64,000 nt of DNA from an uncultured Eubacteriales bacterium (GTDB taxonomy: Bacteria > Bacillota > Clostridia > Christensenellales > Aristaeellaceae). Shown here piece by piece: positions 7,426-16,801 of this stretch. Under the pieces are notes generated by a model. It was given only the letters and a program-made list of their open reading frames with translations, was not told the DNA's origin and did not search any database. The position numbers and the translations under genes are program-made. Within the stretch, counting starts at the first letter, position 1. Each line of letters begins with the position of its first letter. The stretch covers positions 42,516 to 106,515 of the forward strand of contig CADAQZ010000014.1 of assembly GCA_902790175.1 (NCBI GenBank), written 5' to 3'.

Positions 7426-8469
7426 ATGAAGATAGTGGTGCTTTGCGGCGGGCTGAGCATGGAGCGCAACGTTTCCATCACCAGCGGATCGCTGATCTGC
7501 AAGGCCCTGCGCGAGCTGGGCCACAAGGCCGTGCTCGTGGACATGTTCTACGGGCTGGAGGACGTCGAAGGGCCGATCGACGCGCTGTTTGAGAACCTGC
7601 CGCCGGTGGAGACGGTGCCCGTGGCGGGCGAGCCGGACCTGGAGGCCGTGAAGGCCAGCCGCAAGTGGAAGAGCCCCAGCATGGTGGGCAAGGGCGTGTT
7701 CGAGCTCTGCGCGATGGCGGACGTGGTGTTCCTCGGCCTGCATGGCGCGTGCGGCGAGGACGGCCGCATCCAGGCCGCGCTGGAGCTGATGGGCATCCCC
7801 TACACCGGCAGCGGCTACCTGGGCAGCGCCCTGGCCATGGACAAGGACCTGACCAAGCAGCTGGTGCGCGCGGCGGGCGTGCGCACGCCGAAGTGGCGCA
7901 TCGCCAGCTATGGACGCGAGCCGATCGAGCAGATGGTCGCCTCGATGGACCTGCCCTGCGTGGTCAAGCCCGTGGACAGCGGCTCGAGCATCGGCGTGGC
8001 CATCGCGCACACGCGCGAGGAGCTCGTCGCAGCGCTGGAGATGAACCGTCCGCTGGGCCGCGTGATCCTGGAGCAGTACGTGAAGGGCCGCGAGATCCAG
8101 GTGGGCGTACTGGGCGGCCGCGCGCTGCCCTCCATCGAGATCATCCCCAAGCACGGCTTCTACGACTACAACAACAAGTACGTCGCCGGGGCGGCGGTGG
8201 AGATCTGCCCCGCGCCGGTCGATCCCGCCGTGGAGGAGGCGCTGCGCGAGACGGCGCTGAAGGTGCACCTGCTGCTGGGCCTGAAGACCTACTCCCGCAC
8301 GGACTTCATAATGGACGACGCGGGCGAATTGTACTTCCTGGAGATCAACACGCTGCCGGGCATGACGCCCACGTCGCTGATGCCCCAGGAGGCCGCCGCC
8401 GTGGGCATCGACTACAACCACCTGTGCCAGATGATCGCCGACGACGCCGTGGGAGGTGCGAGGGCCTGA
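7426..8469 (+). CDS. ddl: D-alanine--D-alanine ligase
   Basis: An ATP-grasp enzyme joining two D-alanines for the peptidoglycan stem peptide. The 347 residues show VVLCGGLSMERNVSITSG, the LHGACGEDGRIQ loop, MDKDLTKQLV, VVKPVDSGSSIGV, ILEQYVKGREIQVG and LEINTLPGMT. The omega-loop Tyr (FYDYNNKYVAG) is the residue typical of D-Ala-D-Ala ligases, not D-Ala-D-Lac enzymes, so there is no sign of vancomycin-type depsipeptide synthesis. Its stop codon overlaps the murF start (TGATG at 8467-8471). The extended -10 promoter at 7382-7390 serves both genes. Confidence 0.96.
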   Translation: MKIVVLCGGLSMERNVSITSGSLICKALRELGHKAVLVDMFYGLEDVEGPIDALFENLPPVETVPVAGEPDLEAVKASRKWKSPSMVGKGVFELCAMADVVFLGLHGACGEDGRIQAALELMGIPYTGSGYLGSALAMDKDLTKQLVRAAGVRTPKWRIASYGREPIEQMVASMDLPCVVKPVDSGSSIGVAIAHTREELVAALEMNRPLGRVILEQYVKGREIQVGVLGGRALPSIEIIPKHGFYDYNNKYVAGAAVEICPAPVDPAVEEALRETALKVHLLLGLKTYSRTDFIMDDAGELYFLEINTLPGMTPTSLMPQEAAAVGIDYNHLCQMIADDAVGGARA

Positions 8470-9827
8470 TGAAGCCGTTTCTGTTGAGCGACGCGCTGCG
8501 GGCCGTCGGGGGCCGATTCTTCGGCGACGAGGCCGCGCTTGGGCGAGAGGTCACGCGCGTGACCAGCGACAGCCGCGACGCGGGTCCCGGCGCGCTGTTC
8601 TTCGCCTTCAAGGGCAACCGCGTGGACGGCCACAACTTCATGGCCGGATGCATCGAGAAGGGCGCGGCAGGCTGCGTCAGCGAGCGGGAGCCCGCCGAGA
8701 GCGAGCGCCCCGCCATCGTCGTGGAATCGTCGCTGAAGGCTGCCGGGGCGCTGGCTGCCTGGCATCGCGGGCGCTTCGACATCCCCGTCGTGGGCATCAC
8801 GGGCAGCGTCGGCAAGACCACCACCAAGGAGATGGTGGCGGCGGTGCTGTCGCAGCGGTTCAATACCCACAAGACCGAAAAGAACTTCAACAACGAGCTG
8901 GGCGTGCCGCGCACGCTGCTGCGCCTGGACGAGAAGCACGAGGCCGCCGTGGTGGAAATGGGCATCTCCGGCTTCGGCGAGATGCGCCGCCTGACAAACA
9001 TGGTGCGGCCCACCATCGCCGTGTTCAGCGTGATCGGCGACGCGCACCTGGAGTTCCTGGGCGACCGGAAGGGCGTGCTGCGCGCAAAGTCCGAGATCTT
9101 CGAGGGCATGGATAAAAATGCGCTGGCGGTGCTCAACGGCGACGATGCGCTGCTGGCCGGGTGCAAGCCGAACATGCGCCGGGTGCTGTACGGGCTCGGG
9201 GAGAACTGCGACGTGCGGGCCGAGAATGTGCGCAACCTGGGCGAGGACGGCATCGCGCTGACGATCTGCCACGCGCGCGACGCGTTCGAGGCGCGCATCC
9301 CCGCCTTCGGCAGCCACATGGTCTACGCCGCGCTGGCGGCAGCCGCCGTGGGCCTGGAGCTGGGCCTGACGGACGAAGAGATCGCGCGGGGCATCGCCGC
9401 CTACCGGACCGTCGGTGATCGCGCGCGGGTGCTCCACGCCGGGGACGTGACCGTGATCAGCGACTGCTACAACGCCAACCCGAACTCCTGCCGCGCCGCG
9501 CTGGATTCGCTGGCCGCGATGCCGGGGCGGCGGGTGTGCGTGCTGGGCGACATGCTGGAGCTGGGCGAGCAGACCGCCGCGCTGCACAGCGGCGTGGGGG
9601 AATACGCCGCGCGGCTGGGCGTGGAGCAGATCGTCGCCTGCGGCGCGCTGTCCCGGCACATCTACGAGGGCGCGAAGGCCGCCGGGGGGGATGCCGCGTA
9701 CTACCCCGACAAGGCCGCGCTGCTAGGCGACCTGCCCGCGCTCATCCGGCCGGGCGACACCGTGCTCGTCAAGGCCAGCCACAGCATGGCGTTTGAGGAG
9801 ATCGTGGAAAGACTGGTTGAACGCTGA
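8469..9827 (+). CDS. murF: UDP-N-acetylmuramoyl-tripeptide--D-alanyl-D-alanine ligase
   Basis: MurF adds the D-Ala-D-Ala made by the upstream Ddl to UDP-MurNAc-tripeptide. The 452-residue protein has the N-terminal substrate domain (VTRVTSDSRDAGPGALFFAF), the P-loop VGITGSVGKTTTKEM, NFNNELGVP, and the C-terminal DCYNANPNS and LGDMLELG motifs. The start is the ATG overlapping the ddl stop; the much longer open frame upstream is a shadow of ddl. The stop codon lies inside a perfect palindrome (9823-9870) shared with the converging gene. Confidence 0.96.
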   Translation: MKPFLLSDALRAVGGRFFGDEAALGREVTRVTSDSRDAGPGALFFAFKGNRVDGHNFMAGCIEKGAAGCVSEREPAESERPAIVVESSLKAAGALAAWHRGRFDIPVVGITGSVGKTTTKEMVAAVLSQRFNTHKTEKNFNNELGVPRTLLRLDEKHEAAVVEMGISGFGEMRRLTNMVRPTIAVFSVIGDAHLEFLGDRKGVLRAKSEIFEGMDKNALAVLNGDDALLAGCKPNMRRVLYGLGENCDVRAENVRNLGEDGIALTICHARDAFEARIPAFGSHMVYAALAAAAVGLELGLTDEEIARGIAAYRTVGDRARVLHAGDVTVISDCYNANPNSCRAALDSLAAMPGRRVCVLGDMLELGEQTAALHSGVGEYAARLGVEQIVACGALSRHIYEGAKAAGGDAAYYPDKAALLGDLPALIRPGDTVLVKASHSMAFEEIVERLVER

Positions 9828-9870
9828 CGCGAAAAGAGAGCCCCGAAAGGGGCTCTCTTTTCGCGTCAGC
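9823..9870. terminator. Bidirectional terminator containing both converging stop codons
   Basis: A perfect 22-base-pair stem with a GAAA tetraloop. The arms begin GCTGACGCGAAAAGAGAGCC and end with its complement. The murF TGA (9825-9827) and the TGA of the minus-strand ferritin-like gene (9866-9868) are in mirror positions of the two arms. The AAAAGAGA/TCTCTTTT tracts supply U-rich tails in both directions. Confidence 0.9.
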
Positions 9871-11119
9871 ACGGCGTGCCCTGCACCCGCCCGAGGCTCG
9901 TGTCGTCGCGCTTCCGGTCGCGCAGCGCGGACACCGGGTTCGGCGCGACCTCGAAGCGGTAGTCCTCGCCGTCGCGGCCGATCACCCGCTCGATGATCGC
10001 GTGGCTCTCCACGTCGCGCACGTCGCCGTTCACGATGCCCTGGTAGGTGAAGAAGTCTGCGCCCCTGGCCAGGTCGTTGACATTCGTCCAGTCCTCGCGC
10101 AGCGCCGTGTTGCACACCGTGCCGCCCAGCACGCCGCGCACGTAGTCGATGTTGCCCGTCAGAAGCAGCGGATCCGGGAACGTGCCGTCGGGGATCACCT
10201 GCGCGGCCTCCCGGCCCTCGTAGGTCTCCAGCAGGTTCGCCGCGGCGTGCAGGTGGCTGACCTCCTGCTCGAACAGCATCAGCCACACGTTCTTGATGCG
10301 CGGGTCGGTCTCGGTCTCCATGGCGCTCCAGTAGAGGTAGCACTCCGTGTACTGGTGGTTGAGGCACCCCTCCAGCCAGGTCTGCTCGGTGTCCATCAGG
10401 CTTCCGTACTGCGTGACGTGCTGTTCCTCCACCATGCCGATCTCCCGGTACAGCTTCTGGCCCCAGGCGGTGGGGTAGAACGCGGCCACGTTCATATAGT
10501 AGTTCATCGTCTGCTGCTCGGCGGCAGTGATGATGCCGGTGCACAGCCGCGTCATCGGCGAGGCCGTGCGGTTCTGGATGTGGAACTTGACGGAATCGAA
10601 CGGGTGCCGGTGGTGGGCGATGGTGGGCCGCCCGGGCATGATCTCGGTGTAGCGCCCCACGAGCTCCTCTGCGTGCTGCCCGTCGTCGAACTCCATCAGG
10701 TCGGCGTAGCGATAGAGGTGGTCGAAGTCCTCCAGCAGCGCGAAGTCCAGCGCCTGCTTCACATACGGGTTGTCCTCCCGCTGCGCCAGGCCCGCGGTCA
10801 GATCGACCGCCAGCTGCTCGTAGCCGATCGTGTGCTCCAATATCGTCTCGTCCGCGGGCTTCAGCGCGCCGATCAGCTTCTGCTGCTGCTGTTCCAGGCG
10901 CCGAAGCAGCGCGACCTGCCGCCTCAATTCGTTGTCGCCGGTGTGGCGCGAGAACTGGTGGCCGTACCACACCGCCTCAAACTCCGTGCCGTTCATCAAT
11001 ATCACCCGGCAGCGCGTGTAGGGGTCCACGTCATGCTTGTCGTAGGGCTTCGGCGACAGCTGCTTCCAGTTCATGATGATCTCTTCCAGGGGCTTCGGCT
11101 TCAACTCAAATGGGTTCAT
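9866..11119 (-). CDS. Ferritin-like fold protein of unknown function
   Basis: A 417-residue protein I cannot name. The middle is helical and looks like a ferritin/rubrerythrin-type four-helix bundle: EHTIGYEQLAVDLT, ALLEDFDHLYRYADL, then two ExxH motifs in MVEEQHVTQYGSLMD and FEQEVSHLHAAANLLE that could bind a di-metal centre. The N-terminal part has RCRVILMNGTEFEAVWYGHQ and a Gln-rich helix. The C-terminal part (TYQGIVNGDVRDVESHAIIE) looks like a separate domain. No transmembrane segment or signal peptide. The gene stands alone, with AATGAGG repeats upstream and the shared terminator downstream. The di-metal role is inference from motif spacing. Confidence 0.6.
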   Translation of the reverse strand: MNPFELKPKPLEEIIMNWKQLSPKPYDKHDVDPYTRCRVILMNGTEFEAVWYGHQFSRHTGDNELRRQVALLRRLEQQQQKLIGALKPADETILEHTIGYEQLAVDLTAGLAQREDNPYVKQALDFALLEDFDHLYRYADLMEFDDGQHAEELVGRYTEIMPGRPTIAHHRHPFDSVKFHIQNRTASPMTRLCTGIITAAEQQTMNYYMNVAAFYPTAWGQKLYREIGMVEEQHVTQYGSLMDTEQTWLEGCLNHQYTECYLYWSAMETETDPRIKNVWLMLFEQEVSHLHAAANLLETYEGREAAQVIPDGTFPDPLLLTGNIDYVRGVLGGTVCNTALREDWTNVNDLARGADFFTYQGIVNGDVRDVESHAIIERVIGRDGEDYRFEVAPNPVSALRDRKRDDTSLGRVQGTPC

Positions 11120-11179
11120 ATCCCACGCTCCTTCACGCGAATTTGCAAGTAGTATATGCGGAAAAACGGGGGATTATTT

Positions 11180-11205
11180 AAATGAGGAATGAGGAATGAG
11201 GAATG
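11180..11205. repeat. AATGAGG heptad array
   Basis: Three and a half near-perfect AATGAGG units sit between the divergent ferritin-like and ftsH genes, just upstream of the ftsH promoter. Same family as 2957-3107. Confidence 0.7.
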
Positions 11206-11223
11206 CTATATTCTTGACTTTCC

Positions 11224-11253
11224 TTGACATTCAGTTGACACTGGGTTTATAAT
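11224..11253 (+). promoter_or_regulatory. ftsH promoter
   Basis: Consensus TTGACA (11224-11229) and TATAAT (11248-11253) are separated by 18 bases. The predicted leader before the GTG start at 11297 is about 37 bases. A second TTGACA at 11235-11240 is too close to serve this -10. Confidence 0.8.
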
Positions 11254-11296
11254 GGAGTGGTAGACTGTCCCTGCATTGTAAAAGGAGGGCGCTTTC

Positions 11297-13138
11297 GTGA
11301 ACGAAGTGAAGAAACCCAGACAACCCCTGATATTTTACTACATGCTCGCGATACTGGCGATCATACTGTTCAACAGCTTCATCGCGCCGCTGCTGTTTTC
11401 TCCGAAGGTGACGGAGGTGGACTACGGCGAGTTCATGCGCATGACCGAGGAGAAGCAGGTGTCCGAGGTGATGATCGAGGACAACCAGATCCTCTTTGCC
11501 GACCAGTCCGGGAGCCTCTACAAGACGGGCCTGATGGACGATGCGGAGCTGACGCAGCGGCTGTACGACAGCGGCGCGAAGTTCTCCAGCCAAATCGTGG
11601 AGCAGATGTCGCCAATCCTGTCGTTCCTCATTTCCTGGGCGCTGCCGCTGATATTGATGATCGGCCTGGGCCAGTACTTCAGCAAGAAGCTGGTCGAAAA
11701 GGCCGGCGGCGGCGCGGGCAGCATGATGTTCGGCATGGGCAAGAGCAACGCGAAGGTGTACGTCAAGAGCACCAGCGGCATCAAGTTTGACGACGTGGCG
11801 GGCGAGGACGAGGCCAAGGAGATCCTGTCCGAGATCGTCGATTTCCTGCACAACCCGAAGAAATACGAGGAGATCGGCGCGAAGATGCCCAAGGGCGCGC
11901 TGCTCGTCGGCCCTCCCGGCACGGGCAAGACGCTGCTGGCGAAGGCCGTCGCGGGCGAGGCGAACGTGCCGTTCTTCTCGATCTCCGGCTCGGAGTTCGT
12001 GGAGATGTTCGTGGGCATGGGCGCGGCGAAGGTGCGCGACCTGTTCAAGCAGGCCAATGAGAAGGCGCCCTGCATCGTGTTCATCGACGAGGTGGACGCC
12101 ATCGGCGGCAAGCGCGACGGGCGCATCGGCGGCAACGACGAGCGCGAGCAGACGCTGAACCAGCTGCTGACGGAGATGGACGGCTTCGACGGCTCGAAGG
12201 GCGTCGTGATCCTCGCGGCCACGAACCGCCCCGAGAGCCTCGACCCGGCGCTCTTGCGCCCCGGCCGGTTTGACCGGCGCGTGCCGGTGGAGCTGCCGGA
12301 CCTCGCGGGCCGCGAGGCGATATTGAAGGTGCACGCCAAGAAAGTGCAGCTGCAGAAGAACATCGACTTCGCCGCCGTGGCGCGGGCGGCCTCCGGCGCG
12401 TCCGGCGCGGAGCTGGCCAACATCGTCAACGAGGCCGCGCTGCGGGCCGTGCGCGACGGGCGGCGGCTGGTGACGCAGGCGGACCTGGAGGAGAGCGTGG
12501 AGGTCATCATCGCGGGCTACCAGAAGAAGAACCGTGTGATGAGCGACAAGGAGAAGATGGTGGTGGCCTACCACGAGATCGGCCACGCGCTGGTGGCGGC
12601 GAAGCAGAGTGAGTCCGCGCCGGTCCACAAGATCACCATCATCCCGCGCACGAGCGGCGCGCTGGGCTACACGATGCAGGTGGAGGAGGGCGAGCACTTC
12701 CTGCTGACCAAGGAGGAGCTCGAGAACAAGATTGCGACGTTCACCGGCGGGCGCGCGGCCGAGGCGCTGATTTTCAAGCAGATCACCACCGGGGCCTCGA
12801 ACGACATCGAGCAGGCCACGCGGCTGGCCCGCGCGATGATCACGCGCTACGGCATGTCCGATGAGTTCGGCATGGTGGCGATGGAGCAGCTCACCAACCA
12901 GTACCTCGGCGGCGATACCACGCTGGCCTGCTCCGCCGAGACCGCGAACCGCATCGACGAGGTGGTGCGCAACCTGATCTCCGCGCAGTACGAGAAGGCG
13001 TACAAGATTTTGCAGGACAATGCCCAGCAGCTGCACGCACTGGCGAAGTACCTGTACGAGCACGAGACCATCACCGGCGAGGAGTTCATGGACATCCTGC
13101 ACAAGAGCACGCCGCAGATCGCGGCGGCGCAGGCGTGA
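11297..13138 (+). CDS. ftsH: ATP-dependent zinc metalloprotease FtsH
   Basis: A membrane-anchored AAA+ protease that degrades misassembled membrane and regulatory proteins. The 613 residues contain membrane segments near 12-34 and 107-127, then the AAA domain with Walker A GPPGTGKT, Walker [10 protein letters not shown] and the second region of homology [19 protein letters not shown]. The zinc site reads [11 protein letters not shown] (the more usual form is HEAGH), with the third ligand Asp in ASNDIEQAT. The start is GTG with AAAGGAGGG upstream. It has its own consensus promoter and a hairpin terminator. Confidence 0.97.
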   Translation: MNEVKKPRQPLIFYYMLAILAIILFNSFIAPLLFSPKVTEVDYGEFMRMTEEKQVSEVMIEDNQILFADQSGSLYKTGLMDDAELTQRLYDSGAKFSSQIVEQMSPILSFLISWALPLILMIGLGQYFSKKLVEKAGGGAGSMMFGMGKSNAKVYVKSTSGIKFDDVAGEDEAKEILSEIVDFLHNPKKYEEIGAKMPKGALLVGPPGTGKTLLAKAVAGEANVPFFSISGSEFVEMFVGMGAAKVRDLFKQANEKAPCIVFIDEVDAIGGKRDGRIGGNDEREQTLNQLLTEMDGFDGSKGVVILAATNRPESLDPALLRPGRFDRRVPVELPDLAGREAILKVHAKKVQLQKNIDFAAVARAASGASGAELANIVNEAALRAVRDGRRLVTQADLEESVEVIIAGYQKKNRVMSDKEKMVVAYHEIGHALVAAKQSESAPVHKITIIPRTSGALGYTMQVEEGEHFLLTKEELENKIATFTGGRAAEALIFKQITTGASNDIEQATRLARAMITRYGMSDEFGMVAMEQLTNQYLGGDTTLACSAETANRIDEVVRNLISAQYEKAYKILQDNAQQLHALAKYLYEHETITGEEFMDILHKSTPQIAAAQA

Positions 13139-13160
13139 ACGCCGAAACATCCCAATTCCA

Positions 13161-13194
13161 GCCAAGGAACGCCAACGGCGCGCCTTGGCTTTTT
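13161..13194 (+). terminator. ftsH terminator
   Basis: The stem GCCAAGG/CCTTGGC with an inner CGCC/GGCG pairing is followed by TTTTT. The right arm overlaps the -35 box of the next promoter. Confidence 0.75.
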
Positions 13195-13213
13195 CGCGGG
13201 AACATGGTATGAT
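13185..13213 (+). promoter_or_regulatory. nagA promoter
   Basis: TTGGCT (13185-13190) and TATGAT (13208-13213) are 17 bases apart. The -35 lies within the ftsH terminator stem. Confidence 0.6.
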
Positions 13214-13243
13214 AGAGTTGAAATGAAACAAGGGGTGAAATCC

Positions 13244-14377
13244 ATGAGATACATCGTCAACGGCACGATCCTGCTCCCGAGGGGCGAAGTGTCCGGCAAG
13301 GCGCTGGCCTTCGACGCGGGCAAGATCGTCGGCATCGAGGACCGTGTGCCCGCCGACGCCCGGACCATCGACGCCGCGGGCGGCTATGTCGCGCCGGGAT
13401 TGGTGGACGTCCACTGCCACGGCTTCATGGGCTGGGACGCCTCGAACGGCAGCGCCGAGGAGCTCCTGGCGATGTCGCGGCAGATGGCGCGGTGGGGGAC
13501 CACCGCGTGGCTTCCGACGACGATGACGCTCGACTGGCCGGTGCTCGAGAAGTGCTTTGATGCGATCCGTCGGGCGATGGCGGACAGCCTCGCGCCGGAC
13601 TGGCGCGGTGCGCAGGTGCTGGGCTGCCACGCCGAGGGCCCGTTCATCAGCACAAAGAAAAAGGGCGCGCAATCGGAGGCGAGCATCCAGCGGCCCGACG
13701 TCGAAAAGCTGCGCCCGTGGACGGACGTGGTGAAGCTGATGACCGTCGCGCCGGAGGCGGACGGGGCGCTCGAGTTCATCCGCGCCGCGGCGAAGCTGGG
13801 CGTCGTCCTGTCGATGGGCCACACCGCCGCCACGGCCCCGGAGGCGCTGGCGGGCATTGAGGCCGGCGTCACCCATGCCACGCACACCTTCAACGGCATG
13901 TCGCCGATGACGCACCGGGAGCCCGGCGCGGTGGGCGCGGCGCTGTCGGACGGGCGCGTGTACTGCGAGCTGATCGCCGATACCTTCCACGTGGACCCGC
14001 TGCTGTTTGCGCTGGTGGCGAAGCTGAAGGGCGACAAGCTCGTGCTGATCACCGACTCGATCCAGGTGGCGCACCTGCCCGACGGGGCCTACGAGCAGGG
14101 CAACCAGACCGTGGTCGTGAACGGCATTCGCCTGCGCTTCCCCAACGGCACCATCGCCGGCAGCGCCCTGACGATGGACCTCGCTGTGCGCAACTTCCGC
14201 GCGCACACGGGCCTGCCGCTCTATGAGGTCGTGAACATGGCCTCGCTCTATCCCGCGCGCTCCGTGGGCGTGGACGCGAAGAAGGGCTCGCTGGAACCCG
14301 GCAAGGACGCCGACATCCTCATCACCGACCGCGACTTCTGCGTACAGCGGACGTTTGTGCGGGGAGAAGAGGTTTGA
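13244..14377 (+). CDS. nagA: N-acetylglucosamine-6-phosphate deacetylase
   Basis: An amidohydrolase removing the acetyl group from GlcNAc-6-phosphate, feeding amino-sugar catabolism or cell-wall recycling. The sequence has VDVHCHGFMGWDAS (metal-binding HxH region), CHAEGPFIS with the metal-binding Glu, LSMGHTAA, THTFNGMSPM, the catalytic Asp in LITDSIQVA, and the C-terminal amidohydrolase strand PGKDADILI. I start at 13244 because AAGGGGTGA lies 7 bases upstream; an in-frame ATG at 13223 has no ribosome site. No nagB or PTS gene is adjacent, so it is a stand-alone unit converging on malic enzyme. Confidence 0.94.
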   Translation: MRYIVNGTILLPRGEVSGKALAFDAGKIVGIEDRVPADARTIDAAGGYVAPGLVDVHCHGFMGWDASNGSAEELLAMSRQMARWGTTAWLPTTMTLDWPVLEKCFDAIRRAMADSLAPDWRGAQVLGCHAEGPFISTKKKGAQSEASIQRPDVEKLRPWTDVVKLMTVAPEADGALEFIRAAAKLGVVLSMGHTAATAPEALAGIEAGVTHATHTFNGMSPMTHREPGAVGAALSDGRVYCELIADTFHVDPLLFALVAKLKGDKLVLITDSIQVAHLPDGAYEQGNQTVVVNGIRLRFPNGTIAGSALTMDLAVRNFRAHTGLPLYEVVNMASLYPARSVGVDAKKGSLEPGKDADILITDRDFCVQRTFVRGEEV

Positions 14378-14400
14378 GTGGAGAGTGGAGAGTGGAGAGT
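14376..14400. repeat. GGAGAGT heptad array
   Basis: Three perfect GAGAGTG units directly abut the stop codon of nagA. A different heptad from AATGAGG but the same style of array. Confidence 0.65.
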
Positions 14401-14437
14401 AAAACGCAGGGGCGACGTATCGTCGCCCCTGCGTTTT
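14401..14437. terminator. Bidirectional terminator between nagA and malic enzyme
   Basis: AAAACGCAGGGGCGACG and its exact complement pair over a TAT loop, giving a 17-base-pair stem with A and T tails in both directions. The GGGGCGAC core resembles the hairpin at 24050-24086. Confidence 0.9.
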
Positions 14438-14452
14438 GGGTCATGAACCGTC

Positions 14453-15628
<1,176 letters not shown>

Positions 15629-15755
15629 GGGTCGTCCTCCTCGATGTATTGTCGTTCGGCGGTGCGCTCGCGCGCCGGATGTTTGGAGTTGTCCTGTTGC
15701 TATTCTAACACATCATTTCTCTTTATTCAATATGGGATTGGACCTCATGCGCGGG

Positions 15756-15797
15756 AAAAGCCGGTCGGACCCGACAGAACGGGTCCGACCGGCTTTT
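15756..15797 (-). terminator. Terminator of the Myb/SANT gene
   Basis: AAAAGCCGGTCGGACCC pairs with its exact complement across an 8-base loop. On the minus strand the stem ends in TTTTCC, placing it just after the stop codon at 15806. Confidence 0.85.
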
Positions 15798-15805
15798 ATG
15801 CGTTT

Positions 15806-16579
15806 CTACAGCCGCGCCTCGAGCGCGCCGATGCGCTCGGCGATCTGCTCGCAGAAGGAATCGGCGGCCTCCATGCGGGCGGAGGCGTCGAGGGCTACGA
15901 ACTCCTTGATCGGGCCGATCAGCGCCCGCGCGGCCTCGGCCACGCCCTCGCCGGGCGTCGGCGCGCGCTGGGCGCGCAGGTACTGCGTCAGCACGTCGCA
16001 GGCCTTTGCCAGCTCCGCGTCGCCGGAGCGCCGCGCCTCCTCCATCAGCTGGCCGGAGGACGCCTGCAGGTCCGCCCGCACGCGGTGGTTCACCTGCGGC
16101 GTCTCGCAGGCTACGCCCTGCTCGTTCAGTTTCTCCACCATGTCCTGTACGTAGTCGGGCCGGCTCTTGATCACGGCGCGATACTTGTTCTGGTAGCGCA
16201 GCATCAGGCTGTGGTCGCCGCCGGACAGCTTTTGCAGGCACGAGCGCACCGACTGTCCCGCCGAGCGCGCGATCAACACCTGCTCCATCAGCCAGTCCAC
16301 CTCCTGCTGTGTAAAGGGCACGAACCGCGCCGGGCGGGCCTCGCCGCCGTCGTGCTGGCGCACCTGGGCGTAGTAGTAGTTGCGGATGCTGTTGGGGCGG
16401 CGTCCCGTCTTGCGGGCGATCTGCTCGAAAACGGCCTTCAGCGGCAGCCCCTGCTGCTGGGCTTCGTCCGCGGTCTCCCACAGCAGCTTGTTCTCCGAGT
16501 CGCTCCAGCCCGCGCGCCTGCCCGCCCGGGTCAGTTCCATGCGGCCGCTGCCTTCGTGCGTCGTCAATGCCTGATCCAT
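15806..16579 (-). CDS. Myb/SANT-like DNA-binding protein
   Basis: A 257-residue protein whose N-terminus (residues about 19-72) has the spaced tryptophan/aromatic pattern of a Myb/SANT helix bundle: AGWSDSENKLLWETADEA, then IARKTGRRPNSIRNYYYAQV. It recalls the Bacillus RsfA/YlbO-type regulators. A second, similar unit may follow (FVPFTQQEVDWLMEQVLIA ... LMLRYQNKYRAVI). The C-terminal half is helical with no domain I can name. It has its own promoter (16630-16657) and terminator. A transcription-factor role is inference from the fold. Confidence 0.65.
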   Translation of the reverse strand: MDQALTTHEGSGRMELTRAGRRAGWSDSENKLLWETADEAQQQGLPLKAVFEQIARKTGRRPNSIRNYYYAQVRQHDGGEARPARFVPFTQQEVDWLMEQVLIARSAGQSVRSCLQKLSGGDHSLMLRYQNKYRAVIKSRPDYVQDMVEKLNEQGVACETPQVNHRVRADLQASSGQLMEEARRSGDAELAKACDVLTQYLRAQRAPTPGEGVAEAARALIGPIKEFVALDASARMEAADSFCEQIAERIGALEARL

Positions 16580-16629
16580 TCAATCCCCTCCAAACCGTTG
16601 ATGATACAGAGTATGCGCCTCGTGTGCGG

Positions 16630-16657
16630 AGAATATACTGAACCGCGCGATTGTCAA
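16630..16657 (-). promoter_or_regulatory. Promoter for the Myb/SANT gene
   Basis: On the minus strand, TTGACA (16652-16657) is followed after 16 bases by TATTCT (16630-16635). Confidence 0.6.
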
Positions 16658-16743
16658 AACTTTTTAATTTACCCGCCGGGACGCCGGACGCGCCCCAATC
16701 TGAATTCCATATGCGCCCGGCGGTGAAAATATACCGGTTTCGC

Positions 16744-16771
16744 TTGACTTTCGGGGCGGAAGGCATAAAAT
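16744..16771 (+). promoter_or_regulatory. Promoter for the nucleotidyltransferase gene
   Basis: TTGACT (16744-16749) and TAAAAT (16766-16771) with a 16-base spacer. Divergent from the Myb/SANT promoter, the two being about 90 bases apart. Confidence 0.6.
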
Positions 16772-16801
16772 AGTATACAGAAACAGCGGGAGGGGATACC
16801 T

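Noticed and set aside
7426-8469. Van-type D-Ala-D-Lac or D-Ala-D-Ser ligase
   Set aside because: The omega-loop Tyr and coupling to murF fit an ordinary D-Ala-D-Ala ligase, and no vanH, vanX or vanT gene is nearby.
11231-14206. A 991-codon minus-strand open frame opposite ftsH and nagA
   Set aside because: Antisense shadow of two well-supported genes, spanning their terminator and promoter.
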